A stretch of DNA of 41,348 nt from a virus. The stretch covers positions 1 through 41,348 of IMG/VR virus record IMGVR_UViG_3300009000_000013; one strand, given 5' to 3'. Positions 1-8,351 of this stretch are shown here, piece after piece (the first letter of the stretch is position 1; each line of letters starts with the position of its first letter). The position numbers and the translations under genes are program-made. Below the pieces are notes generated by a model. It was not told where the DNA came from, made no database searches, and worked only from the letters and a program-made list of their open reading frames with translations.

Positions 1-2116
1 CGCCACCGTTGCCGCCGCTAGTGCCAGTGAAGCCTCCGCCTGTGCCACCTGAACTTAGTACAGTATTAGGTGATACAAATCCGCCGCGGGATCCGCCACG
101 GCCTGAAACTTCTGACAATGATCTAAACCAAGTTGCAGTTCCATCTGTACCAGGGCCGCCTGCTGAGCCGTTGCCGCCTGTGCCAACTTGTACGTCATAT
201 TCTACTCCAGGAACAACAGTAACTTGCTTTTCGCCAAAGCCAGCGCCGCCGCCTCCGCCGCCGCCGTTGCCATATCCGCCGCCACCGCCGCCGATTGTTC
301 TAACTCTTACGGATGTAACATCTGCTGGTGCAATCCATTTATACAGACCTGGTGTAACTTCTGTTGCTTCTGTACCAGTATTAGGTATGTATTGGACCAC
401 AGGAGGCGATATTGACGTATCATTAATGTAAGTTACTCCGCCAGATCCTGCTTCTAAAACTATTGAACCGCTAGTTGATCCAGTTCTTAATTGAACATCA
501 AATGACTCAACTCCTTCGGTTAATGAATCTGCAACTGCGTTAATCTGGAAAGATCCTTCGCCTTGAGCATCAATTGTAAATTGTCCAGATAACGTAGCAG
601 GTGAAAAATCGCTTGCTGTAATGTTATTACCAACAATTGTATAAAATAATGTAGTTCCTGCAGGAACTTCAGTAGTCTGAACATTATAAGTTGCTGTATA
701 CGACCCTTCATTTAAGAATCTATTGTCGCTCGGATTACTTGTTGATCTTGAAATTGCATAAGTTGGAGTAGGTGCCGGAATTTGGCCTACTGAATTATCT
801 ATAATTGTAATTACACCAGTAGAATCTACAAAATTATTTCTTGCAGAATCTGTATATAATCTTAATCTAAAGCTTTCTTCACCTTCTGTAAAGCTATCTG
901 CATTTAGTGTTCTATTAATGGTACGTTCTGCTTGTGTGTAAGAAGATGTAATAGTAATACTTCCTGATAAAGTATTATCAGTAAAATCAGCGGCTGTTAC
1001 ATTACCACTTACAACCTGTGTATCCCAGTACAACGTAATAGGGTAAGAAACATTAACTGCATTTACAATATAATCAACACTTGCATATCTTCCTGCACCA
1101 TCATCTGCAATTTCATATTGATCTCTAGCAAGGTCAACTCCGATTGTATATTCTGGATCTCTTTTAATATCTGCAGGAACATCATAACCAGATAGCGCAG
1201 CAGTAGTATAAAAAGAAGGTTGTGGAACAGATACATAATTTCCTGTAGCAACAAATAATTGAATGTTACTTTCAAGTCTTCCGTCTACATTATTATCAAC
1301 AGTAGTTCCAGCTGTTGGAATATCGTCAAAGTATACCCTAAATTCTAAAATATTGCTAGAACTTGCTCTAGCTGTAATTCTATAATTGTTTCCTTGATAT
1401 ACTTGGCTATAGTAACCTGTACCATTTTTTGTATATACTGTTTGGAAGTTAGTTGTTAAATCATAATTTCCTATATTTGATACAACAGTTGTACCCGATA
1501 ATGTTTGTTCGTAACCAAATGATATTGTTCCGATACTACCTAATAGATCTGACCAATCTAATCCTTTATTTGTTCTAGCGCCTGAATTTGATGCTGAAAA
1601 TCTAATTTGGCCGCCTGAATTAAAAAAATGTCTACGATGATTAGCATTGTTAAATGTAACTGTAAACTCGTGGTATATTTCTCCATTCCACGAAGCAGCT
1701 CTTGTATCAGTTAAAACTAATTTTTGTTCAGCTTGTGACGGGTGTACTAAAAACTTGTCTGCTTCAATGTCAGTCATTAAGTTTTCAAAATCAAGTATTC
1801 CTTTTTTAAAGCCTGTAGGATCGTTTGATAAATCACCATCATCGTCAATAAAATTACTAGTGTCTTCAGCAACAACGTTTAATCCAGCAGTAACTTGAGC
1901 AATTGATAAATCGCCTGGACCTACTTGGTGTACTCTTGCATTTAAAATATCAGTGTAAATGTTGTTTAAATCTACGGCTCTAACAATTCCGTCTAGTGCA
2001 TCAACTTGCGCACTTGTTAATAATTGTCCGTATCCGTTAGTACCTGAGCCGTCACCGTATATTAGAGCAATTCTATTTTGTAAGTTGTTGATACGTGCTG
2101 CTGTAATTTCTGACAT
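1..2116 (-). CDS. Glycine-rich tail fibre / adhesin, C-terminus cut off by window edge
   Basis: The frame opens at the ATG complementary to 2114-2116 and stays open for 705 codons to base 1, so the 3' end is missing. It starts with MSEITAARINNLQNRI, a type of N-terminus I associate with marine T4-like fibre proteins. A central beta-rich part (about residues 120-260) contains NNANHRRHFFNSGGQIRF, also a common fibre segment. Two Calx-beta-like domains follow (about 350-440 and 448-567), each with a TEGxESF motif. From about 568 the chain becomes a glycine-rich domain with runs such as IGGGGGGYGNGGGGGGAG, which resembles the receptor-binding glycine-rich tips of gp38-type adhesins and other phage fibres. 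It lies last in the fibre cluster, 9 bases after the previous gene. I infer a distal host-recognition fibre; the receptor is unknown. Confidence 0.8.
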   Translation of the reverse strand, partial: MSEITAARINNLQNRIALIYGDGSGTNGYGQLLTSAQVDALDGIVRAVDLNNIYTDILNARVHQVGPGDLSIAQVTAGLNVVAEDTSNFIDDDGDLSNDPTGFKKGILDFENLMTDIEADKFLVHPSQAEQKLVLTDTRAASWNGEIYHEFTVTFNNANHRRHFFNSGGQIRFSASNSGARTNKGLDWSDLLGSIGTISFGYEQTLSGTTVVSNIGNYDLTTNFQTVYTKNGTGYYSQVYQGNNYRITARASSSNILEFRVYFDDIPTAGTTVDNNVDGRLESNIQLFVATGNYVSVPQPSFYTTAALSGYDVPADIKRDPEYTIGVDLARDQYEIADDGAGRYASVDYIVNAVNVSYPITLYWDTQVVSGNVTAADFTDNTLSGSITITSSYTQAERTINRTLNADSFTEGEESFRLRLYTDSARNNFVDSTGVITIIDNSVGQIPAPTPTYAISRSTSNPSDNRFLNEGSYTATYNVQTTEVPAGTTLFYTIVGNNITASDFSPATLSGQFTIDAQGEGSFQINAVADSLTEGVESFDVQLRTGSTSGSIVLEAGSGGVTYINDTSISPPVVQYIPNTGTEATEVTPGLYKWIAPADVTSVRVRTIGGGGGGYGNGGGGGGGAGFGEKQVTVVPGVEYDVQVGTGGNGSAGGPGTDGTATWFRSLSEVSGRGGSRGGFVSPNTVLSSGGTGGGFTGTSGGNGG

Positions 2117-2125
2117 TATACATCC

Positions 2126-3601
2126 TTACACTTTAAGTACACATTCTACTAGTTTTTCGCCTTCTTCATTATTTGTTTCTAATGCAACTCCAACTAAACC
2201 GTTTGATGCTATTGTAGAAGCTATGCCATCTTGCCAGGCATATACTGCTTGTCCTTTCGAAATTGGACCTTTTACTCTTACTGGAACTCTACCTTTAAGT
2301 GCTAGGGCTTGCCCGTCTGCGTCTGAATTCATTAAATATGCAGGTTTTTCAGATACAACGCCAACTACAAGATCACTAACTTTCGCAGGTCTTGTTTCCG
2401 CTTCGCCGCCAACTGCCATTACTGTACCTACAGGATGTTCTTCGTCAGTTGTGTATTTTTCTGCTAAGTCAGCATAACGTGCAGCAGTTGCAGTACCTTG
2501 AAATAAATTAGCAACTAAATTACCGTCTGCTGTTCTAACAGCAACCGTATTGTTTGACAGTGTTTGGCTTCCGGGTGCATATTGTCCAGTGGCATATTTT
2601 AATTGATCTGCTTTATCAGACGTTCCTCTAAAATTAGTAGCATAAACTTCGTTCCATTTTAAAGTTGATGATCCAATATCAAACTGATCATTTGCTCCTG
2701 GAATTAATCCTGTTTGGTTAATTCTTCCAATTTCTGTTAGCGTACCAAGTGATGTTGTAACTCTAAATATTATATTTTGTCCTGGAAGATTTTGTTGTAT
2801 AATACCGTCTTGGTTTTCTACTTTAAATTCAAATTCGTTAGATGGACCAAGTGTAATACCGTCTGACGGGAATCTAGTTACACCTGTAAACGATGCTCCA
2901 GATCTTAAAAGAAATTCGTCAACTGTTTTGCCGCCTAAACGCTTAGAGTTACTTGCTGTTCCGTGATATTCATAATTTCTATCGGCTACAGCTTGACTAT
3001 TTGTTATGCCATTGTCTGCTTGTAAAGTCCATTTAAGTGTAAGACCTTTTCTAATAATATCAAAACCGACAATTGAATTTGTAGGGTTAATTTGAAATTC
3101 GTTGTCGCTAATTATATAAACAATATTATCTTCAATTGTAGCAGCAATTACACTATAATTAACATCATCTACGCCTAAAATATTAAGACTTTGCATTTGC
3201 GTTAAGCCTTCTCCAGCATTTTGTGGGCCTATTAATACAAATATTGTACCGTTATAAACATATAGTTGATCATTAGCACTATCCCACCAAAAATCTCCAG
3301 AAGTAAATCCTGTTGGCTGATCTGCTGCTACTGTTGCACCGCCTGAAGCTTTCCAAGTATTTCCGTCATAAAACTTTAATTTTGTATTAGATGAGTCATA
3401 CCAAAGTTGGCCGCTAAGGGGTCGTTGCGGTGCAGTAGTTCCTGAAAAGTTTTCTAGCAAGAAAAGCATATTTTCGTTTTGAATTTCGCCATAACCTGCG
3501 TAGTTTTTACCAATAAATTTTAGATCAGTTGTTTGATCTATTGTACCGTCTTCGACAGTAGTTAGTGTTGTATTGTTATATCTATCAATTTGATAAGCCA
3601 T
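2126..3601 (-). CDS. Fibre paralogue 1 with peptidase G2-like C-terminal domain
   Basis: This 491-residue protein is the third of three tandem paralogues. Residues 1-135 hold the shared module: DGTIDQTTDLKFIGKNYAGYG, then LLENFSGTTAPQRPLSGQLW and two tandem W/YDG hairpins (GQLWYDSSNTKLKFYDG, GDFWWDSANDQLYVYNG). The middle is beta-rich, as in trimeric fibre shafts. The C-terminus from about residue 375 (YADLAEKYTTDEEHPVGTVM ... VVGVVSEKPAYLM ... GRVPVRVKGPISKG) resembles peptidase G2 / intramolecular-chaperone domains that help fibres trimerise and may cleave themselves off. That assignment is by pattern only. A late-promoter-like AATAAATA lies 29 bases upstream, in the small gap after the preceding gene. 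Confidence 0.75.
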   Translation of the reverse strand: MAYQIDRYNNTTLTTVEDGTIDQTTDLKFIGKNYAGYGEIQNENMLFLLENFSGTTAPQRPLSGQLWYDSSNTKLKFYDGNTWKASGGATVAADQPTGFTSGDFWWDSANDQLYVYNGTIFVLIGPQNAGEGLTQMQSLNILGVDDVNYSVIAATIEDNIVYIISDNEFQINPTNSIVGFDIIRKGLTLKWTLQADNGITNSQAVADRNYEYHGTASNSKRLGGKTVDEFLLRSGASFTGVTRFPSDGITLGPSNEFEFKVENQDGIIQQNLPGQNIIFRVTTSLGTLTEIGRINQTGLIPGANDQFDIGSSTLKWNEVYATNFRGTSDKADQLKYATGQYAPGSQTLSNNTVAVRTADGNLVANLFQGTATAARYADLAEKYTTDEEHPVGTVMAVGGEAETRPAKVSDLVVGVVSEKPAYLMNSDADGQALALKGRVPVRVKGPISKGQAVYAWQDGIASTIASNGLVGVALETNNEEGEKLVECVLKV

Positions 3602-3629
3602 CTTTGTTTAACCCCTAAGTGCTATATGT

Positions 3630-3636
3630 TATTTAT
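3630..3636 (-). promoter_or_regulatory. Candidate late promoter for fibre paralogue 1
   Basis: The minus strand reads ATAAATA (AATAAATA counting 3637), close to the T4 late promoter TATAAATA. It falls in the 39-base gap between two fibre genes, one of the few real gaps in this block. The expected start about 6 bases downstream would give a leader of about 24 bases containing an AGGGG-like ribosome site. The motif is short and AT-rich, so position is the main support. Confidence 0.5.
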
Positions 3637-3640
3637 TCGT

Positions 3641-5581
3641 TTAAAATGAATAAGGAGATGTTGTACTAACGTGGTTCCAATTTACTCCATCTGATTCAAA
3701 TGTCATTAGTGTTCGTGTCGGTGTAAGAATAACACTACCACTTGCTGTGTTTGATGCTACAATATCTTGAATTGCAGTTTCATTGAGTGTGCTGTCTGCA
3801 TCAACTGCTATAGCAGTTTTTGTTAGTACTCCTGATGTATCAGGACTTAAACTAACATCTACATTAATACCTGTAACAGTTGCTCCTGCATAAGATGTAG
3901 CGTGTACTCTTGCTTGTTTTCCTGCATTAGATGCACTAGCAGGAATCATTGATTGAACAATGGTTGCTACATTGTTTTCTAATGTAACTCCGGATCCTAA
4001 TCCTGTAATATCCATTGCAAATGCTAACGGTGACAACGAAGTTTGTTCATCAACATATGCTTTACTCGCTGCATCAGTAGGATCACCTGTTAATGAATCT
4101 GTCTTGGGAATTCCGGTAATCATTTGATTATCGGTAACTGTAATAGTTCCTCCAGCAGTAATGTTTATGCCATTATTAGATACAATAGCAAATGTTCCGT
4201 TACTTGGGGAAGCTGTAATTGTTGCACCATCGATACTTATATCGTCAACATTTAAATATAATAATGTACCTAGCTCATCTAAATCAAGTGCTTTTTGCAC
4301 ATTTGTTAAGCTAGTATTTGTTAACTTGTCAACTCCGCCAATCTGGTAAGTTTTAGTATCATCACTAAGGTCAAAATTAACATTTGATGTCCACGCATCT
4401 TCAGCATTGATCCAAGTTAGGGTTTTTGAACCTACATCACTAGTTTCTAATATTAGTCCTGCATTATTTGCATCAACACCGGTTAAAACTGATCCATCTG
4501 ATGTTTTAGCAATTTCAATATTTTTATCTTCTACTCTTAATGTAGCAACATCAATACTTGTAGTTTCACCTTCGACTAGTAAATTTCCAGTAACTCTTAA
4601 ATCGCCGTCAACATCAAGAGTATATTCTGGGAGTCTAAATGCAGTTCCTGTAGCATCTTTTGTAAAAATGCCTACACGCTCAGTACTTGAGTCTATGTAA
4701 ATTGCATCAACTGTAACTGACCCAGCAGCACTTGATTTAACTCTTAAACTTATATCTTGGTCTGTAATTTGATTTTCAATATAAAATCTAGGTCCAACAA
4801 TTCTTTGAACAACGTTTTGTGATACACCTAAAGTTAAACCACCATTGTTAGATATTGTTAATGTACCTGTCGTTGTACCATTAGAAGTAGATGGAAGGAA
4901 AGAATCAGCTGTTCTTACTACGCCGCCGACAGTAACTAGAGCGTTTGCAGATTCTGCAATTCCTCTATATTTAAAGTTATCCTTATCAATAACGTTTATG
5001 CCTTTATATATAATACCGTCTGGATTTGCGTCACTTACTAATCCTAAAATTCTTTGACTGTAAACTGGTGTAAATTCTAAATCACTAATTACAGCAGATA
5101 AATTTCCTCCAATATATAAATTAGCAACAGTACGAGCTCTACTTTGTGAATCAAGCACACTTTCTACTCTAAATCCTGTCTCTCCTTGGGTAGAATTGTA
5201 TGACGGACCCATTAAAATTAAATCAGTTCCATCAAAAGCATAAACTTGATTATTTAGACTATCTATCCATAAATCGCCTGCAACCATTTGCGGTCTAGTA
5301 GACTGAACAAATGGTCCGCCACTTGCTTTCCATTGTTCGCCGTCATACACTTTTAAACGCTGATCATTTGTATCCCACCATATTTGTCCTGTTAATGGAT
5401 TACTAGGTGCAGCACTATTTGCAAAACTTTCTAATAACTTAATAAAGTTTTCATTAAAATATTCACCGTAGCCGGTATAGTTTCGTCCTACAAGTACTAA
5501 ATTAGTTGTAGTAGTATCTATTTGACCGTCTATTAAATCAGTTAATATTGTTCCGTCTGTTTTATTAAGTTGATAGCTCAT
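3641..5581 (-). CDS. Fibre paralogue 2, virion structural protein
   Basis: This 646-residue protein shares the N-terminal module of its two neighbours (DGQIDTTTTNLVLVGRNYTG, LLESFANSAAPSNPLTGQIW, then GQIWWDTNDQRLKVYDG and GDLWIDSLNNQVYAFDG). Around residues 330-360 it has GNLLVEGETTSIDVATLRVE, a segment type seen in marine T4-like phage fibres. A later stretch (TGDPTDAASKAYVDEQTS) looks like the alpha/beta knot of fibre tips carrying AASKxYVD motifs. The C-terminal domain is Ala/Thr/Ser-rich and ends in FESDGVNWNHVSTTSPYSF; I do not recognise a family. There is no collar or peptidase G2-like domain, so it differs from both paralogues at its tip. It starts 2 bases downstream of the previous stop, in the same transcription unit. 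Confidence 0.72.
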   Translation of the reverse strand: MSYQLNKTDGTILTDLIDGQIDTTTTNLVLVGRNYTGYGEYFNENFIKLLESFANSAAPSNPLTGQIWWDTNDQRLKVYDGEQWKASGGPFVQSTRPQMVAGDLWIDSLNNQVYAFDGTDLILMGPSYNSTQGETGFRVESVLDSQSRARTVANLYIGGNLSAVISDLEFTPVYSQRILGLVSDANPDGIIYKGINVIDKDNFKYRGIAESANALVTVGGVVRTADSFLPSTSNGTTTGTLTISNNGGLTLGVSQNVVQRIVGPRFYIENQITDQDISLRVKSSAAGSVTVDAIYIDSSTERVGIFTKDATGTAFRLPEYTLDVDGDLRVTGNLLVEGETTSIDVATLRVEDKNIEIAKTSDGSVLTGVDANNAGLILETSDVGSKTLTWINAEDAWTSNVNFDLSDDTKTYQIGGVDKLTNTSLTNVQKALDLDELGTLLYLNVDDISIDGATITASPSNGTFAIVSNNGINITAGGTITVTDNQMITGIPKTDSLTGDPTDAASKAYVDEQTSLSPLAFAMDITGLGSGVTLENNVATIVQSMIPASASNAGKQARVHATSYAGATVTGINVDVSLSPDTSGVLTKTAIAVDADSTLNETAIQDIVASNTASGSVILTPTRTLMTFESDGVNWNHVSTTSPYSF

Positions 5582-5583
5582 TT

Positions 5584-7713
5584 TTATTGTCCAGTATAAA
5601 TTATATAATTAACGGCCAAGTAGGGATTCATAGTATTAATAGCTGCACCTACTAACTCTGGATTAGCTTGTGTACCTATGTTTCTATAATCACCTGTTCC
5701 TGTTTGGCCGCCTTCTGCCAAGCCACCACTAGATGATAACCCCTGTGTTCCCCCTAAGCCTGGCTCTACTGTTAAAGTAATTGCATTATCGTCAGCAGGT
5801 TCGCCTGCTCCTTCACGAATAGCATAATATTGATTTCCGCTTGCGCCTTCTAAATCGTGTTCGTGTTCTGGCAAGTTAATATCTCTTACTGTTATATCTT
5901 CTTGTCCTGAGTTTCCGCCTAGTGCATCAGCTGCATCGCCAGTTACACGGTTAGCAGGAATACCTGCCATATTATCAAGACCTAATGGGAATCTTCCTCT
6001 TAGATCAGGTAAGCCGAAAGTAGTTGCGCCGTTGTTATCTAACAACGTTCTGTCTCTAAATGAATATCTAATAGCTTCAAATAATATACTATAATCAGCA
6101 ATATTAACTATCGATCCGTCACAGAATAACCAACCTCCTGGTAGTTCAATACCTGCATACGGCATTATTGCTCCTGCAGGTACTAGTGGAATAGTACTTA
6201 AAAAAGTACTTTTCTTAATTTTATACACACCTGCATTAAATCCGCCCGAAGTGTTTAGTTTGTTTATTAATAATTCATCTTCGTTATTAGAAAATGGTAT
6301 AGTAGTTTTGTTTGAAATAAAGCTATTTGTTACTCTTACATCAAACGTTTTGTTTGTTCCGCCTGTTTGACCATCAAAATCAAAACTCACATTTTCAACA
6401 TCGCCAGTAAGTTGGAATGTAGTTGCTGTAGCCAGTCTATCTGCACTACCTGCTCTTCCGCTAACAGTACCACTTACGTTACCTTGTAAGTTGCCAAAGA
6501 ATGTAGTTGAGTGTATTTGCTCATATTTGTTATTAGGATCGCCAATTTTTCTTGTGCCGTTGCCGTCTGGAACAATATTACCAGATTGTATAACTCCAGC
6601 GCCGGCTCCTGAATCCATATATAGATCGCCGCCAATATATGCATTTCTTGCAACTGCAATACCGCCTTTGGTTATTAGTGTTCCTGTGTTTAAGTCAGTT
6701 GCATTAAAAGTTGTATCAATTAATATTTGACCAGTGGTAGGATCTCCTACTTTAGAGTTAATGTTTATTGATCCTTTTAGATCTAATTCTGTTTCAGGTG
6801 CTCCAGTATTAAACCCAACTAACCCTCTAGAATCAATACTAACTACAGTATTATAATTAGTACCATTAAGTAGTCTAAAATCAATCGATGCACCATCGCT
6901 ATTCTGTTGTATTACTGCACGTTGATTTTCAACTTGTAATCCAAGTTGTCCACTAGTTCCTACTAAAACTCCTGTATCGCTTTTAACACTTAATCCAAAG
7001 TCAGAACTAGTTGGCGCATCTGCTCTTAAAAAGTTAGATGCAGATATTGTTTGATTGTTTACAACAAGTGCTTCTGCTTTTTCAGCCGTACCGTAATATT
7101 TTAGATTTTCACTGCCAACTAAAGGCAATGAACTTAAATTAAGCCCTGAGTTAATTGTAGAGAATCCAGAAATTGCAGTTTTAGGAACAAATCCTTGACT
7201 ACTAATAATAATTGCGGGCTGATTTTTAATTTTAATTGTAAACACGCTATAAGTATTATCGTCTGTTCCTACAATAGACTCTGATTGGCCGCCTGTTAGC
7301 AAACCGTCACTAAAGTCTGGACCTACTAATACCCAAGCTGCTCCAGTAAACAAATACAACTGTTGAGTTTCAGTGTTTACCCATAAATCTCCTGAACTTG
7401 AATTAGCCACTGCTGGTTGATTAGTAGCTTTTTTAACACCACTAGCTGCTATCCAAGTAGTGCCGTCGTATATTTTAAGTTGATCAACACCTTCTGTAGT
7501 ATCATACCATAACTGTCCTTCTACAGGACGCTCGGGTGCGTTACTATTTGCAAAGTTTTCTAATAAATGTAAGAAGTTTTCACTTACTGCTTGGCCGTAT
7601 CCTGTAAAGTTTTTACCAGGAAACGACAATGTTGTCTCTTGATTTAAGGTATTATCTTCAACAATTACAGATCCCTTGTTAACAGTATCGGTGTATCTAA
7701 TTTCGTATGCCAT
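5584..7713 (-). CDS. Fibre paralogue 3 with phage tail collar domain (gp12-like)
   Basis: This 709-residue protein has the shared N-terminal module (residues 1-135: LSFPGKNFTGYGQAVSENFL, GQLWYDTTEGVDQLKIYDG, GDLWVNTETQQLYLFTG), a beta-rich shaft with a GGIAVARNAYIGGDLYM segment, and a C-terminal tail-collar domain from about residue 511. The collar is diagnostic: VPAGAIMPYAGIELPGGWLF, then LPDLRGRFPLG near 568, LPEHEHD near 614, and NYIIYTG at the end. The HxH pair matches the position of the zinc-binding histidines in the T4 short tail fibre gp12. I infer a short-tail-fibre or baseplate-attached fibre that contacts the cell surface. It is the first of the triplet to be transcribed. Confidence 0.85.
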   Translation of the reverse strand: MAYEIRYTDTVNKGSVIVEDNTLNQETTLSFPGKNFTGYGQAVSENFLHLLENFANSNAPERPVEGQLWYDTTEGVDQLKIYDGTTWIAASGVKKATNQPAVANSSSGDLWVNTETQQLYLFTGAAWVLVGPDFSDGLLTGGQSESIVGTDDNTYSVFTIKIKNQPAIIISSQGFVPKTAISGFSTINSGLNLSSLPLVGSENLKYYGTAEKAEALVVNNQTISASNFLRADAPTSSDFGLSVKSDTGVLVGTSGQLGLQVENQRAVIQQNSDGASIDFRLLNGTNYNTVVSIDSRGLVGFNTGAPETELDLKGSININSKVGDPTTGQILIDTTFNATDLNTGTLITKGGIAVARNAYIGGDLYMDSGAGAGVIQSGNIVPDGNGTRKIGDPNNKYEQIHSTTFFGNLQGNVSGTVSGRAGSADRLATATTFQLTGDVENVSFDFDGQTGGTNKTFDVRVTNSFISNKTTIPFSNNEDELLINKLNTSGGFNAGVYKIKKSTFLSTIPLVPAGAIMPYAGIELPGGWLFCDGSIVNIADYSILFEAIRYSFRDRTLLDNNGATTFGLPDLRGRFPLGLDNMAGIPANRVTGDAADALGGNSGQEDITVRDINLPEHEHDLEGASGNQYYAIREGAGEPADDNAITLTVEPGLGGTQGLSSSGGLAEGGQTGTGDYRNIGTQANPELVGAAINTMNPYLAVNYIIYTGQ

Positions 7714-7723
7714 TATCTACTCC

Positions 7724-8326
7724 TTATCCTGCTAAACTCTGAACACGTACTGTATAATCAATCTGTATTAAGCGGTTGAGTGATTTTTGCACAGGGTGGA
7801 AAATTACGTGTGTTAATAATCTGCCGTTGCCGTCCGCTGAATAACTTCTAAGTCCTAGTTCATCAAATACAAAATTATTACTTTGAGTGCTTGCAGTATC
7901 AAATGCATCTTGTCCGTTTGGTTCGCCGTAGTCTAGCAAACAACTTACAAGTATATCAGTATAGTTAGTACCACTTAAATGGCGTACTTCTGTTTTATTT
8001 CTAACAGGATCAGTATTGTTTACGCTTCTTTCATCTACAACCTTTGAATATGTTTGGTTATATAAAGTTGCATTAGTTCCTGTGCTATTTGGCGTTAGGT
8101 ACGTAATTATCCCAGTAGGATCTACTGAAGTGCCGCCGTTTCCGAACGCCATTTCATATATAAACCCTTGCCCAGCATTAGACAAACTTTCAGCAAGTGC
8201 AATACTCATATTTTCATAATGAATTGCATTACGTTTGTCAATATATACTTTTTGGGATTCAGGATCATATATTTTTATATGGCCTTGAACTAAAACTCCA
8301 TTTGTATCTTGCATATTATCACTCAT
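7724..8326 (-). CDS. Conserved virion structural protein, 200 aa, unassigned
   Basis: I cannot place this protein in a named T4 family. It is beta-rich, with a hydrophilic start, a VLVQGHIKIYDPESQKVYID segment, then IALAESLSNAGQGFIYEMAF and GNGGTSVDPTG, ending in IQIDYTVRVQSLAG. No signal peptide or membrane segment is visible. It lies between the giant baseplate protein and the fibre cluster, the place where T4 carries its wedge and fibre-socket genes (8, 9, 10, 11). A connector or fibre-attachment role is therefore reasonable but inferred. It has its own candidate late promoter and an AGGA ribosome site 8 bases before the ATG. Confidence 0.65.
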   Translation of the reverse strand: MSDNMQDTNGVLVQGHIKIYDPESQKVYIDKRNAIHYENMSIALAESLSNAGQGFIYEMAFGNGGTSVDPTGIITYLTPNSTGTNATLYNQTYSKVVDERSVNNTDPVRNKTEVRHLSGTNYTDILVSCLLDYGEPNGQDAFDTASTQSNNFVFDELGLRSYSADGNGRLLTHVIFHPVQKSLNRLIQIDYTVRVQSLAG

Positions 8327-8344
8327 TTGATTTTTCCTATACTG

Positions 8345-8351
8345 TATTTAT
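8345..8351 (-). promoter_or_regulatory. Candidate late promoter overlapping the giant gene's stop codon
   Basis: The minus strand reads ATAAATA here (AATAAATA with 8352). The TAA stop of the giant gene (8348-8350) is contained in the motif. A start about 6 bases downstream gives a leader of about 13 bases carrying AGGA before the ATG of the 200-residue protein. Overlap with a stop codon makes chance occurrence possible. Confidence 0.45.

Noticed and set aside
9-431. Plus-strand proline-rich open frame with long PPPP runs
   Set aside because: It is the complement of the glycine codons of the adhesin on the minus strand; the minus-strand frame is much longer and has recognisable domains.
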